This document shows positions 35,852-45,692 of a stretch of DNA of 64,000 nucleotides, in pieces. Location of the stretch: NCBI RefSeq assembly GCF_013111185.1, contig NZ_WVRE01000003.1, positions 372,001 through 436,000 on the forward strand. The letters are read 5' to 3'. Below the pieces are notes generated by a model. It was not told the origin of the DNA. It worked only from the letters and a program-made list of their open reading frames with translations, and ran no database searches. The stretch comes from Ruegeria sp. HKCCD7303. Lineage in GTDB: Bacteria; Pseudomonadota; Alphaproteobacteria; Rhodobacterales; Rhodobacteraceae. Position numbers and translations under genes: made by a program. The first letter of the stretch is position 1, and each line of letters starts with the position of its first letter.

Positions 35852-36775
35852 ATGGAAGCCATTGCTCCGGTCGAAGCAAAATCCCCTCAGATCAAAGCCG
35901 TAGAGGTCGAGGCGGCAAACGCGGCAGAACCCAGCCCCGAAAAGATCCGGCAGGCGTTCGAAAGCGGAAAATACCCCTATGGCCGCAAGATGGCGCGGTC
36001 GACCTATGAGGCGCAGAAGGCAAAGCTGCAGGCGGAGCTTTTGAAGGTTCAGCTATGGGCGCAGGACACGGGGCAGCGTTTTGTTTTGTTGTTCGAAGGC
36101 CGCGATGCCGCTGGCAAGGGCGGTACGATCAAACGGTTTATGGAACACCTGAATCCGCGTCAGGCGCGTGTGGTCGCTTTGAACAAACCGACCTGGGAAG
36201 AAAAGGGGCAGTGGTACTATCAGCGCTACCTTCAGGAACTGCCGACGGTTGGGGAAATGGTGTTCTATGACCGGTCTTGGTACAACCGCGCGGGTGTTGA
36301 GCGGGTGATGGGATTCTGCTCGCCTAACGAGTATCTGGAATTCATGCGCCAGACGCCGGAACTGGAACGGATGCTGGTGCGCTCGGGTATTCAGCTGTAC
36401 AAGTACTGGTTCTCGGTCACGCAGGAAGAGCAGCAGCGCCGTTTCAAAAGCCGCGAGACCGATCCTCTGAAGCAGTGGAAGCTGTCGCCGATCGACAAGG
36501 CCAGCCTCAGCAAATGGGACGACTATACCGAGGCGAAAGAGGCGATGTTCTTTTATACAGACACCGCAGACGCGCCATGGACGATCATCAAGTCGAATGA
36601 CAAGAAACGCGCGCGCCTGAATTGTATGCGTCATTTCCTGTCGACGCTGGATTACCCAGGCAAGAACTTGAACGTAGTGGGGGAGCCTGATCCATTGATC
36701 GTTGGACAAGCCCACCACGTCATCCACCGGTCCGAGCATATTCTGGGCGCAACATTGCATCCGGATGCCCGCTAA
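35852..36775 (+). CDS. ppk2: Polyphosphate kinase 2
   Basis: A 307-residue PPK2-family kinase that moves phosphate between polyphosphate and nucleoside di/monophosphates. The Walker A motif is EGRDAAGKGG (82-91) and the Walker B/lid region is FYDRSWYNRAG near residue 132. The basic QRRFKSRETDPLKQWKLS segment is typical. The start at 35852 has AAGGA 9 bases upstream; the open frame extends 29 codons further but without similarity. The N-terminal 40 residues are low-complexity. PPK2 class (GDP, ADP or AMP acceptor) is not settled by eye. Confidence 0.93.
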   Translation: MEAIAPVEAKSPQIKAVEVEAANAAEPSPEKIRQAFESGKYPYGRKMARSTYEAQKAKLQAELLKVQLWAQDTGQRFVLLFEGRDAAGKGGTIKRFMEHLNPRQARVVALNKPTWEEKGQWYYQRYLQELPTVGEMVFYDRSWYNRAGVERVMGFCSPNEYLEFMRQTPELERMLVRSGIQLYKYWFSVTQEEQQRRFKSRETDPLKQWKLSPIDKASLSKWDDYTEAKEAMFFYTDTADAPWTIIKSNDKKRARLNCMRHFLSTLDYPGKNLNVVGEPDPLIVGQAHHVIHRSEHILGATLHPDAR

Positions 36776-36882
36776 TCCTCAACGCGCCCGTTTTTAATGG
36801 TGAGGCGGGCGCTATAGTCTCATAGTGAAATTTTATTGATCCGCTCTTGTCCCGCGCCAAGCCCGCGCATATGGCTGGTGCA

Positions 36883-38253
36883 ATGACAAAAGTGATGACA
36901 TACCCCGCCCATTTTCGGGCGATTGCCGTGCTTGGCTTGCCGCTGGTCGGTGGTCATCTGGCGCAGTTTGCCATCGGTTTGACCGATACCATCATGCTGG
37001 GTTGGTACGGGGTCGAGGCACTTGCTGCGGTCACGTTGGCCAGCAGCTATTACTTTGTGCTGTTTTTGTTTGGGGCCGGGTTCGGCTGGGCGGTCATGCC
37101 AATGGTTGCCACCGCTGCGGCGGAAGGGGACGAAACCAGCATCCGCCGCTCAACCCGCATGGGTCTTTGGCTGTCTTTGCTGTACGCAATAGTGGTCATG
37201 CCGTTGCTGTGGTGGTCTTATCCAATCCTGATCGCCATGAAGCAGGAGCCGCAGGTTGCTGAAACAGCATCCGAGTATTTGCGCGTAGCTGGTTGGGGGT
37301 TGTTTCCGGCCCTTATCGTGATGGTGCTCAAATCCTACCTTGCGGCCTTGGAGCGAACGCAGATCGTGCTGTGGATCACAGTCGCGGCGGCATTTGTGAA
37401 CGCGGTGACCAACTATGCGCTGATCTTCGGCAATTGGGGGGCACCGGAATTGGGTGTGATGGGTGCAGCAATCGCCTCAATCGCGACGCAGGTCGTTTCG
37501 CTAATCGCTGTTGTCATCTACGTTGTTCGAACACTGCCGGAACACAGCCTTTTTCAGCGTTTCTGGCGACCGGATTGGGAGATGTTCGCCAGTGTATGGA
37601 AGCTTGGGGTCCCGATTGGCCTGACCACGTTGGCCGAGGTGTCGCTGTTTGCAACATCGGCTGTGATGATGGGTTGGTTGGGGCAGGTTCCGCTGGCGGC
37701 GCATGGGATCGCGCTGAACCTCGCGTCGGCCACTTTCATGGTGCATCTGGGGTTGTCAAATGCGGCCACCATCCGGGCCGGAAATGCGCTTGGACGTCGG
37801 GATCGGGCGCATCTGGAGAAAGGCGCAATTGCGGTGACGGGCATGTCGCTGGTTATGTCTGTTTTCACAGTCATCCTGTTTCTGACCTGTGCTGAACCAT
37901 TGATTTCCCTGTTCATGGAGGCGGATGATCCCCAGCGTGGACAAATCCTGGCCATTGGAACCGGGTTGTTGGCAATGGCAGCTTTGTTTCAACTGGTCGA
38001 TGGGGCGCAGGTCATTGCGCTGGGCCTGCTGCGCGGGTTGCAGGATGCCAAGATTCCCATGGTCATGGCAGCGCTCAGCTATTGGGTCGTTGGAATCCCG
38101 GCGTCGTACTATTTTGGTTTTGTCCGTCAGATGGACGGCATCGGTGTCTGGCTTGGGCTGGTGCTCGGTCTGGCCTTCGCAGCCGTGTTGTTGATGGCCC
38201 GGTTCTGGATGCACTCGGTTCGTCAAATGCCCGCAGCGGCTGAGCCAGCTTAA
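36883..38253 (+). CDS. MATE-family multidrug/toxin efflux protein
   Basis: A membrane protein of about 456 residues with twelve predicted helices in two MATE repeats, close to NorM. Markers are LPLVGGHLAQFAIGLTDTIMLGWYG early and GVPIGLTTLAEVSLFATSAVM at the start of the second repeat (both shown only in part of their length). It uses a sodium or proton gradient to expel cationic compounds. Several starts are possible (TTG 36847, ATG 36871, 36883, 36895); none has a strong ribosome site, so the N-terminus is uncertain by a dozen residues. Its stop overlaps the next gene's stop by 4 bases. Confidence 0.9.
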   Translation: MTKVMTYPAHFRAIAVLGLPLVGGHLAQFAIGLTDTIMLGWYGVEALAAVTLASSYYFVLFLFGAGFGWAVMPMVATAAAEGDETSIRRSTRMGLWLSLLYAIVVMPLLWWSYPILIAMKQEPQVAETASEYLRVAGWGLFPALIVMVLKSYLAALERTQIVLWITVAAAFVNAVTNYALIFGNWGAPELGVMGAAIASIATQVVSLIAVVIYVVRTLPEHSLFQRFWRPDWEMFASVWKLGVPIGLTTLAEVSLFATSAVMMGWLGQVPLAAHGIALNLASATFMVHLGLSNAATIRAGNALGRRDRAHLEKGAIAVTGMSLVMSVFTVILFLTCAEPLISLFMEADDPQRGQILAIGTGLLAMAALFQLVDGAQVIALGLLRGLQDAKIPMVMAALSYWVVGIPASYYFGFVRQMDGIGVWLGLVLGLAFAAVLLMARFWMHSVRQMPAAAEPA

Positions 38254-38651
38254 TCCTTGCTCAGCCGGTCTGCCTTTTTACGAACCAGGACGGTGCGCAG
38301 GTCATGCATTGCCATAAGCAACCTGTCAGTCACGTCTTCCAATTGCGCGTCAGTTGCCTTGGACTGAGCCCATTGTGTGGTCAGGTTCAGGTAGTCCACG
38401 GCGCGGTGTATGTCGTCGATATCGCGCTGGGCCAACAAGGCCTGGCGCTCTTGCATCCACCGGTCGATTTCAGCGTGATCCTGGTCTGAAAGTGTTCGCT
38501 GTCCTTGCGGTTTGACGTCGCCATTTCGGATATTGATGACCGCAATCTGGTCCATCTCAATTCGACGTTGGCGATTTTCCGTATCGACCCGAAACACTGC
38601 AGCCCCGTTTTCACGGATGCGAAAGTAATATTCGGGAAGATCGGCAGACAT
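38250..38651 (-). CDS. Conserved hypothetical protein, 133 residues
   Basis: A soluble protein starting MSADLPEYYFRIRENGAAVFRV. The N-terminal 45 residues look strand-rich, and the rest is helical and charged (ISDQDHAEIDRWMQERQALL-like stretches). No known motif is visible. It follows aspB with only 2 bases between them, so it is co-transcribed with the aminotransferase gene. Its 3' end overlaps the MATE gene tail to tail by 4 bases. Function unknown. Confidence 0.7.
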   Translation of the reverse strand: MSADLPEYYFRIRENGAAVFRVDTENRQRRIEMDQIAVINIRNGDVKPQGQRTLSDQDHAEIDRWMQERQALLAQRDIDDIHRAVDYLNLTTQWAQSKATDAQLEDVTDRLLMAMHDLRTVLVRKKADRLSKD

Positions 38652-38653
38652 GG

Positions 38654-39877
<1,224 letters not shown>

Positions 39878-39948
39878 TCAACCCGACTGTCATAGGGTGC
39901 GCCTGAAAGACGTTCAAGTTGTATAGAAACTCTGAATTGGAGACCCAA

Positions 39949-40341
39949 GTGACTGATGAAAACGACTGGTATGGTCCGGATTCTGCGACATTTGGGGATC
40001 GCCTGGCAGGGGCGCGCGAAGCTGCGGGCATGACACAGGTGCAATTGGCGCGTCGACTTGGGGTAAAAAAGGCAACTGTTTCCGATTGGGAAAACGATCT
40101 GTCCGAGCCTCGGGCGAACCGCTTGTCGATGATGGCCGGGATGGTCAACGTGTCGATCATGTGGCTTCTGACCGGTGAAGGCGAAGGCATGGATGCTCCG
40201 GTCGAAGAAGGTGAAGGCGGCATGGAGTTGTCTACCGCAGTCGCTGAGTTGCGCGCCATTCGCGGGGAAATGCGCGCCTGCGCCGAGCGTGCGGCGCGGC
40301 TTGAGAAGAAAATGCGCCTGATGTTGGAGCAGAAGCATTGA
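39949..40341 (+). CDS. XRE-family helix-turn-helix regulator
   Basis: A 130-residue protein. The helix-turn-helix domain covers about residues 12-70 (FGDRLAGAREAAGMTQVQLA then LGVKKATVSDWENDLSEPRA), followed by an acidic linker and a C-terminal coiled coil (LRAIRGEMRACAERAARLEK). The GTG start at 39949 has GGAG 7 bases upstream; a frame reaching 39919 lacks such a site. Its stop overlaps the TTG start of sdhE as TTGA, so the two are translationally coupled. Target genes are unknown. Confidence 0.85.
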   Translation: MTDENDWYGPDSATFGDRLAGAREAAGMTQVQLARRLGVKKATVSDWENDLSEPRANRLSMMAGMVNVSIMWLLTGEGEGMDAPVEEGEGGMELSTAVAELRAIRGEMRACAERAARLEKKMRLMLEQKH

Positions 40342-40595
40342 GCGAACCCCGGGAGGTGCGGATCAAGCGTATGAAAATGCGCTCGATGCGGCGTGGAATC
40401 AAGGAAATGGATATTATCCTGTCGGCCTATGCAGATCGCAATCTCGCCGACATGGACGACGCTGGGTTGGATGTCTTTGACGCGCTGCTTCATGAAAACG
40501 ATCAGGATCTTTATCAATGGGTGACAGGGCAGGTGCCGCCGCCTCAAAAGTTCGCAGATCTTGTGTCGAACATCGCGCAAACTTTTCAGAAGTAA
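40338..40595 (+). CDS. sdhE: Succinate dehydrogenase flavinylation factor SdhE
   Basis: An 85-residue SdhE/CptB-family protein. The signature RSMRRGIKEMDIIL lies at 15-28, and acidic LLHENDQDLYQWVTG follows near residue 50. SdhE promotes covalent attachment of FAD to SdhA. The preferred start is the TTG at 40338 that overlaps the preceding stop codon; the next ATG would cut off residues before KMRSMRRG that are usually present. The sdh operon is not in this window. Confidence 0.92.
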   Translation: MSEPREVRIKRMKMRSMRRGIKEMDIILSAYADRNLADMDDAGLDVFDALLHENDQDLYQWVTGQVPPPQKFADLVSNIAQTFQK

Positions 40596-40673
40596 GGGAC
40601 ATTCCAACTTAACTGAATTTTCGGACTTTCCATTCATCGTGTCCCAAACAGCACGACTGAATCGGAGGGTCGG

Positions 40674-41171
40674 ATGAGTATGGAAATGCAGGTCTCCGGA
40701 CCGGGAACCAAGGGCTTTATGACCAGCTATCTTGAGGCGCTGGCCCTTGTGGAACGGTTGCACAGGTTGCTGTTGGACGTCATCAAGGATGAGTTTGAGC
40801 GCGTCGGCGTATTGGAAATCAACGCTGTACAGGCGCTGCTGTTGTTCAACATTGGTGATCATGAAGTCACGGCGGGTGAATTGAAAAGCCGCGGCTACTA
40901 TCAAGGCAGCAATGTCAGCTACAACCTTAAGAAACTGGTTGAGATGGGATATATGCACCACCAACGGTGTGAGATCGACCGCCGATCCGTGCGCGTGCGC
41001 CTGACGCCGCGTGGCAGGGAAATCCGCGATATCGTTTCCGATCTGTTTGCGCGCCATGCCGAAGGTCTTCAGGGCAGGGGGGTGCTGGAACTGGAAGGGA
41101 TTGAAGACATCACGACATCGCTACGCCGCGTCGAACGGTACTGGACCGACCAAATCAGGTATATCTACTGA
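40674..41171 (+). CDS. MarR-family regulator, LdtR-like
   Basis: A 165-residue winged-helix protein. FMTSYLEALALVERLHRLLL and GYYQGSNVSYNLKKLVEMGY (recognition helix region, about residues 80-100), followed by the wing DRRSVRVRLTPRG, match the alphaproteobacterial group that I recall as LdtR, linked to L,D-transpeptidase and stress genes in Rhizobiales. The LdtR label is from memory. It has GGAGG just before ATG. Its 3' end overlaps the convergent DUF1194 gene by 7 bases. Confidence 0.85.
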   Translation: MSMEMQVSGPGTKGFMTSYLEALALVERLHRLLLDVIKDEFERVGVLEINAVQALLLFNIGDHEVTAGELKSRGYYQGSNVSYNLKKLVEMGYMHHQRCEIDRRSVRVRLTPRGREIRDIVSDLFARHAEGLQGRGVLELEGIEDITTSLRRVERYWTDQIRYIY

Positions 41172-41884
41172 TCAGGGCTGGCTTCGGACAGAACGAGACT
41201 GTCTAGTTCTCGGATCAGTTTGCGGGTCATGGCCTCTGCGTAGGCCTCAAACCCGAGGGCGACTTCAACGAACGCGTTTGGACCGGATATAACCCACGTA
41301 TTGTAGTAAGCCGACAGTTCTCCAACTTGCACATAGCGCCTGTCACCTGAACTTGGATCATCCGCACCAATAACAAGCCCATTGATCGTAACACCGCTGT
41401 CGCGCAAGGCTGTTCGCACATCTCGCGGATGAGGTCCGAGGTTGTGTTTGCCGTCACCGGATAAATCCAGGGTGCGCCGCCAGCATGTTCTTTGCTGGTT
41501 CAGCAGGTCCACCCCAAACACCATAGCAGCGCCCACTGCCGTCCCTTGGGCCGTCGCCTTTCGCGAGGTTTGGATGAGGCGCTGGCTGATTGCATTCAGA
41601 TCGGCAGCGGTTTGAATTTCGGTCCAGTTCAGTAGCATCCTCTCATGCCCTGGTTCCGTCCATTCAAAAATCGCCAACCGCATGGATGTTGAACCGTTCG
41701 CCAGCATCAGTTGGCTTACTTCGGGATCGCGCAGAGCAGCAGCCAAACCTTCGACCTGCAACCTGTATTCACCGCTATCGACAGATGCCGACACATCCAG
41801 ACCCAAAGCCAAGGCATGCCGGCATTGTGCAAGGGCGGGCTCTGAAAACAGGCAAAACAGAATGACCAGCAGGCGCGCCGTCAT
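41165..41884 (-). CDS. DUF1194 secreted von Willebrand A-like protein (copy 1)
   Basis: A 239-residue protein with a signal peptide (MTARLLVILFCLFSEPALAQ) and a VWA-like metal-site motif LGLDVSASVDSGEY near residue 27. A second motif is DLSGDGKHNLG near residue 143, as in DUF1194. It is probably periplasmic and may bind a divalent cation at the MIDAS-like site; function unknown. It starts at an ATG overlapping the stop of its paralogue (ATGA). It is the last of three coupled genes with gloA first. Confidence 0.85.
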   Translation of the reverse strand: MTARLLVILFCLFSEPALAQCRHALALGLDVSASVDSGEYRLQVEGLAAALRDPEVSQLMLANGSTSMRLAIFEWTEPGHERMLLNWTEIQTAADLNAISQRLIQTSRKATAQGTAVGAAMVFGVDLLNQQRTCWRRTLDLSGDGKHNLGPHPRDVRTALRDSGVTINGLVIGADDPSSGDRRYVQVGELSAYYNTWVISGPNAFVEVALGFEAYAEAMTRKLIRELDSLVLSEASPDQ

Positions 41885-42582
41885 TGGTCGTCGACCTGTA
41901 CTGAACCAATTTGCAGCCCGCTCAGTTCCCGCTCCAGTTTTCTACGCATCGCGCGTTCGAAGTCTTCAAAGCCTTGTGCGACTTCCAGAAAGGCGCCCGG
42001 GCCATGCAGGACGTTGTTTTCGAAAAAAGGGATGAGAAAAAGTTCCCCTTCGAAATCAGCGGCGTTTATCACCAGGCCATTGACGACGATGTCATGGTCA
42101 AAGAACCGTTGATACGCGATTTGGGGTCCATAGCCGTCATTGTTGGACCCGTCTCCTGACAGATCTATGGTGTGAAATAGACAGGGAGGCGCGCTTTGGA
42201 ATAGTTCTGCCCCGAACCGCAAAGCGTGCCCCATGGCCGTTGCCAAGCCTTCATTGGACCGGATCGACTGACTTATCCGGGTCGCCGCAGCCGCAAGATC
42301 TCTGTGATTTTCGATCAAGTGCCAGTCGAGGATAACGTGCTGGGTACTTTGCCCGCTCCATTCATAGACGGCCAATGCAACAGGTAGAGGAGATGAGAAG
42401 AAAGCTTCTTGCACTTCAGGTGCCAGAAGTGCCGCAGCCAGTCCCTGTCGCTGCAAAATGTCTTCCGCGTCGTCGACCGAAACTGAAATGTCCATCGCCA
42501 GGGCCAGTGCCAAACGGCACTGCTCGGCCTGGATTGGGCTGGTCACAAGGGCCAGCCCCAGTGTTATGACCCACCTGATCAC
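41881..42582 (-). CDS. DUF1194 secreted von Willebrand A-like protein (copy 2)
   Basis: A 233-residue paralogue of the next gene downstream, with a signal peptide ending near IQAEQ, the metal-site motif LAMDISVSVDDAED near residue 28, and DLSGDGSNNDGYGP near residue 140. The start is a GTG that overlaps the gloA stop codon (GTGA), so it is translationally coupled to gloA. The pair is a tandem duplication that has diverged well. Function unknown; periplasmic location inferred. Confidence 0.85.
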   Translation of the reverse strand: MIRWVITLGLALVTSPIQAEQCRLALALAMDISVSVDDAEDILQRQGLAAALLAPEVQEAFFSSPLPVALAVYEWSGQSTQHVILDWHLIENHRDLAAAATRISQSIRSNEGLATAMGHALRFGAELFQSAPPCLFHTIDLSGDGSNNDGYGPQIAYQRFFDHDIVVNGLVINAADFEGELFLIPFFENNVLHGPGAFLEVAQGFEDFERAMRRKLERELSGLQIGSVQVDDQ

Positions 42583-43007
42583 CAGTGGCCAGTGCTCTCC
42601 ATGCTGGCCCAGGGCTCGGCCGGCTCAAGCGCGTCGCCATTTTGCAGCAACTCAACCGAGATGTTGTCAGGTGAACGGACAAACGCCATGCGCCCATCGC
42701 GAGGAGGGCGATTGATGGTCACGCCATTGTTCTGCAAATGCTGGCACACTTCGTAGATGTTATCGACACCATAAGCCAAGTGTCCAAAATGACGGCTGTC
42801 GCTGGGCAGGTCATCATCGCCATCCCAGTTGTACGTCAGCTCAATCGGAGCGTCTTCCTGGCCGGGAGGGGCCATGAAAATCAATGAGAACCGCCCCGCT
42901 TCGCTGTCATACCGACGCGTTTCCTTGAGACCCAAAAGCTCATAAAACGCTATGGATTTTTCCAGATCCTTCACCCGGACCATAGTGTGCAGATATGTCA
43001 GCGCCAT
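42579..43007 (-). CDS. gloA: Lactoylglutathione lyase (glyoxalase I)
   Basis: A 142-residue vicinal-oxygen-chelate protein. It starts MALTYLHTMVRVKDLEKSIA, with metal-ligand candidates in LHTMVRV (His), PIELTYNW (Glu), HFGHLAYGVD (His) and ISVELLQNG (Glu), the four expected in GloA. It turns the methylglyoxal-glutathione adduct into lactoylglutathione. The ATG at 43007 has AAGGAT 7 bases upstream, whereas the ATG at 43016 sits directly on that site, so the shorter form is chosen. First gene of a three-gene coupled unit with two DUF1194 genes. Confidence 0.92.
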   Translation of the reverse strand: MALTYLHTMVRVKDLEKSIAFYELLGLKETRRYDSEAGRFSLIFMAPPGQEDAPIELTYNWDGDDDLPSDSRHFGHLAYGVDNIYEVCQHLQNNGVTINRPPRDGRMAFVRSPDNISVELLQNGDALEPAEPWASMESTGHW

Positions 43008-43183
43008 TGCGGCCATCCTTTTTCGATTAGTTTTGCCAGCAACTTAGCGCACTGGTTTGATGTGTCGAGAGCGCCCTGCGACCGAAATCAAAAATTGCGC
43101 AGGTTGCGGCATATATCGCGGTTCCGATGCTGCGATTAGCGAGATATAGTAGAAGGCGACTCATTGCCAGAAAGGAAGATTTC

Positions 43184-44092
43184 ATGCCGCTGTCCGCCGA
43201 CCACCAGGCCGAGATCGAAGCGCAACGCGCCCAATCGCATCCAACACGTCGCGTCGTTTCAGCGGGAATGGAAGACCATTTGTACACCGCTCATCAGGTT
43301 CTGGACCACGGCTTTGTCCGCGTGATCGACTATATGGGCGATGACGCAGCGATCTGTCAGGCAGCCCGTGTTTCTTACGGCAAAGGCACCAAATCGGTTC
43401 AGAACGACGAAGGACTGATCCGGTATTTGATGCGGCACTGGCATTCGACCCCGTTCGAAATGTGCGAGGTCAAACTGCATGTAAAACTGCCCGTTTTCGT
43501 GGCGCGTCAGTGGATTCGGCATCGCACGGCCAATGTGAACGAATACTCAGCGCGTTATTCGATTCTGGATCGCGAGTTTTATATCCCTGCACCCGAACAT
43601 GTGGCAGCACAGTCTGAGGTGAACAATCAGGGTCGCGGATCAGCGTTGGAAGGCGAAGAAGCCGCCCGTGTCCTGGAAATCCTGAAAGCTGACAGCACCC
43701 GCTGCTACGACAATTACGAGGCCATGATCAGCCAGGATGGGCAACAGGGTCTGGCGCGTGAACTGGCCCGGATGAACCTTCCTGCGAATATCTACACACA
43801 GTGGTATTGGAAGGTCGACTTGCACAATCTGTTCCATTTCCTGCGTCTGCGTGCGGACCCTCATGCGCAATACGAAATCCGCGTATATGCGGATGCGATG
43901 TGCAAGATCGTCGCCGACTGGGTGCCGTTTGCTTACAAAGCGTTCGAGGATTACCGGTTGGGCGCAGTCAACCTTTCCGCGCAGATGGTGGAGAGCCTTC
44001 GGAACATGTTGGCTGGCGAGACGGTCACGCAAGAAAACTCTGGCATGACTGCCCGTGAATGGCGCGAGTTCGAAGCGATCATTCGTAAGTAA
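43184..44092 (+). CDS. thyX: Flavin-dependent thymidylate synthase
   Basis: A 302-residue ThyX. The family signature RHRx7S is seen at Arg112-His113-Arg114 with Ser122 ([11 protein letters not shown]). FAD/dUMP-binding segments include [14 protein letters not shown] and [16 protein letters not shown]. It makes dTMP using methylenetetrahydrofolate and NADPH, and so replaces ThyA. AAAGGAAG lies upstream of the ATG at 43184. Length is at the upper end of the range, with an extended N-terminus of about 40 residues as in other alphaproteobacteria. Confidence 0.95.
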   Translation: MPLSADHQAEIEAQRAQSHPTRRVVSAGMEDHLYTAHQVLDHGFVRVIDYMGDDAAICQAARVSYGKGTKSVQNDEGLIRYLMRHWHSTPFEMCEVKLHVKLPVFVARQWIRHRTANVNEYSARYSILDREFYIPAPEHVAAQSEVNNQGRGSALEGEEAARVLEILKADSTRCYDNYEAMISQDGQQGLARELARMNLPANIYTQWYWKVDLHNLFHFLRLRADPHAQYEIRVYADAMCKIVADWVPFAYKAFEDYRLGAVNLSAQMVESLRNMLAGETVTQENSGMTAREWREFEAIIRK

Positions 44093-44152
44093 TGCGCATT
44101 AACGCATAGCACTTGTCTATACATTGTGTCATGGAATCGTTACGTTGGTTCC

Positions 44153-44458
44153 ATGACCCATGTTTTTAAAACTGCTTTTTGTTTGGTCTTTGGCCTAGCT
44201 TTGCCAGCGCAGTCTCAGTCTCCTATCGCTGAAATTCTCTGTGAGCCGACGCCCCGGTTGCACCAGAAATTAAAAGGCCAATTTGCGTCCAAGCGCGTGG
44301 CCACTGGCGTTCGTGGACCTGAACAAATCATGGAAGTTTGGTCAAACCAGCGCGGCGATTGGACGATGGTAGTGACCTATGCGACCGGCACGTCCTGCAT
44401 CGTTGCCATGGGCGACAACTGGTTTTCTCACGACAGGTCAAAGCCCGCGCGAGGGTAA
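44153..44458 (+). CDS. Small secreted protein of unknown function
   Basis: A 101-residue protein with a signal peptide (MTHVFKTAFCLVFGLALPAQ) and a mature domain with two cysteines (ILCEP and GTSCIVAMGDNW), probably disulfide-bonded in the periplasm. The C-terminal segment GDWTMVVTYATGTSCIVAMG resembles short conserved proteins of Rhodobacteraceae that have no assigned function. The start at 44153 is favoured because it begins the signal peptide. Confidence 0.65.
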   Translation: MTHVFKTAFCLVFGLALPAQSQSPIAEILCEPTPRLHQKLKGQFASKRVATGVRGPEQIMEVWSNQRGDWTMVVTYATGTSCIVAMGDNWFSHDRSKPARG

Positions 44459-44482
44459 TGGAACAATTCCGGTGGGGGGCGG

Positions 44483-44518
44483 GTGACGGCCGGAAATTGG
44501 CCGTCATCCTGAAATTTT
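44483..44518 (+). terminator. Putative intrinsic terminator
   Basis: A 9-pair hairpin (GTGACGGCC with GGCCGTCAT, loop GGAAATT, one G-T pair) is followed 7 bases later by TTTTT. It lies between two convergent genes. The spacing between stem and T run is longer than ideal, so confidence is moderate. Confidence 0.4.
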
Positions 44519-44542
44519 TCACTCCGCGCGAGGCGGGTGGCG

Positions 44543-44749
44543 TTACAACGGCTTCAAATCAGCTGCCATTTGGCGGCCGTCGCGTCCGTCCTGCAACTCG
44601 TATGAGACTTTTTGATTGTCTGCGAGTCCGGTGAGGCCGGACCGTTCTACGGCCGAGATATGAACAAACACATCCTTGCCCCCCTCATCAGGGGCAATAA
44701 ACCCATAGCCTTTCGTGGTATTGAACCATTTCACGGTGCCGGTTGGCAT
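44543..44749 (-). CDS. Cold-shock domain protein
   Basis: A 68-residue CspA-type single-strand nucleic-acid-binding protein with both RNP motifs: KGYGFIAPD (13-21) and DVFVHIS (26-32). It begins MPTGTVKWFNTTKGYG. Such proteins melt RNA structures in cold or growth transitions. The 210 bases before it contain no gene and may include a long 5' leader of the kind known for csp genes; no specific element is recognised. Confidence 0.95.
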   Translation of the reverse strand: MPTGTVKWFNTTKGYGFIAPDEGGKDVFVHISAVERSGLTGLADNQKVSYELQDGRDGRQMAADLKPL

Positions 44750-44963
44750 GTCCCGTGTCTCCTTCTACTTACGCATTGTCCCACAAATTGGTGGGGGCTG
44801 TGGTTGGCGTCATCGTAAACCCAACTGTTTCGCGTTTGCAGAACAGTCCAATTTACATGTTTCACCTTTTTCAACATTGCACGGTGAAGTAAAAAATCAA
44901 GAATAACTGCCAAAAACGGGCGTGATTGCCTAAAATCGAAGCACGAGCGGGAGTATCAAAAAG

Positions 44964-45281
44964 ATGAAGCTTTATGGGTTAAAGACTTGCGACACGTGTC
45001 GTAAGGCTCTGAAATCGTTGCCAGATGCAGAGCTTGTTGATGTCCGGCAGGATGGTGTTCCGGGCTCTGTGCTGTCGCAAGCTTTTGTCGAGTTCGGCAA
45101 TGCTCTGCTCAATACCAGGTCAACCACTTGGCGCGGTTTGGACCAGAGCCAGCGCGAAAAAGCACCGATGGAGCTGCTAAAAGAACACCCGACGTTGATG
45201 AAGCGCCCGTTGATCGAGAAGGACGGTAAGCTTCTGTTGGGCTGGACCGCTGAAACCCGCACCCAGCTTGGCATTTCCTAA
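44964..45281 (+). CDS. ArsC/Spx-family thioredoxin-fold protein
   Basis: A 105-residue member of the ArsC/Spx family (YffB-like). It begins MKLYGLKTCDTCRKALK with a CxxC pair at Cys9 and Cys12, and has LLKEHPTLMKRPLIEKDGKL near residue 70, the conserved substrate-binding arginine-proline segment. It may be a glutathione-dependent reductase; true arsenate reductase activity is not shown by the sequence, since no ars genes are near. Normal length. Confidence 0.88.
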   Translation: MKLYGLKTCDTCRKALKSLPDAELVDVRQDGVPGSVLSQAFVEFGNALLNTRSTTWRGLDQSQREKAPMELLKEHPTLMKRPLIEKDGKLLLGWTAETRTQLGIS

Positions 45282-45322
45282 ATGGGTGCTTATTTGCCCA
45301 AGATCAGAAGTGAGGATTTTCA

Positions 45323-45691
45323 ATGCGCAATGCCGCAATGATTTTGGGCGTTATTGCCGGGCTGATCGGTATGATCGTCGGTTTTTTCGGGTATGCCAAA
45401 GTGGTTGTCGTCGACCATGTTGGCGAGATTGATGGGGTTTTAAGCCAGGTCGATAACCCTGGCCTGATCCAGGCCCTTTCGATTATCGCGCCCTTGCTGG
45501 CGATTGCCGGAGGGGCAATGGCGCCTGCGCGAGCTCTGATTGGTGGGGTTTTGCTGCTGATTTCAGCCGGTACTATGTACTATGCGTTTGGGTTTGGTGT
45601 CTTCACCATGTTCCCGATCGCATTCGCCAGCGTTGCGGGCTTCCTTGGGCTGGCGGCAGGAAAACCGGACCAGCCCAAAGCACATTTCTAG
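45323..45691 (+). CDS. Small four-helix membrane protein, unknown function
   Basis: A 122-residue hydrophobic protein with about four membrane segments (helix near 5-27, then pairs near 50-66 and 70-85, last near 93-112). The loop VVVVDHVGEIDGVLSQV after the first helix is polar. No family recognised. It follows the ArsC-like gene by 41 bases and may be co-transcribed. It ends one base before the convergent DoxX gene. Confidence 0.65.
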   Translation: MRNAAMILGVIAGLIGMIVGFFGYAKVVVVDHVGEIDGVLSQVDNPGLIQALSIIAPLLAIAGGAMAPARALIGGVLLLISAGTMYYAFGFGVFTMFPIAFASVAGFLGLAAGKPDQPKAHF

Positions 45692-45692
45692 A

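Noticed and set aside
36784..36811. GCGCCCG/CGGGCGC inverted repeat between ppk2 and the MATE gene
   Set aside because: The T run falls in the loop, not after the stem, so it is not a normal terminator.
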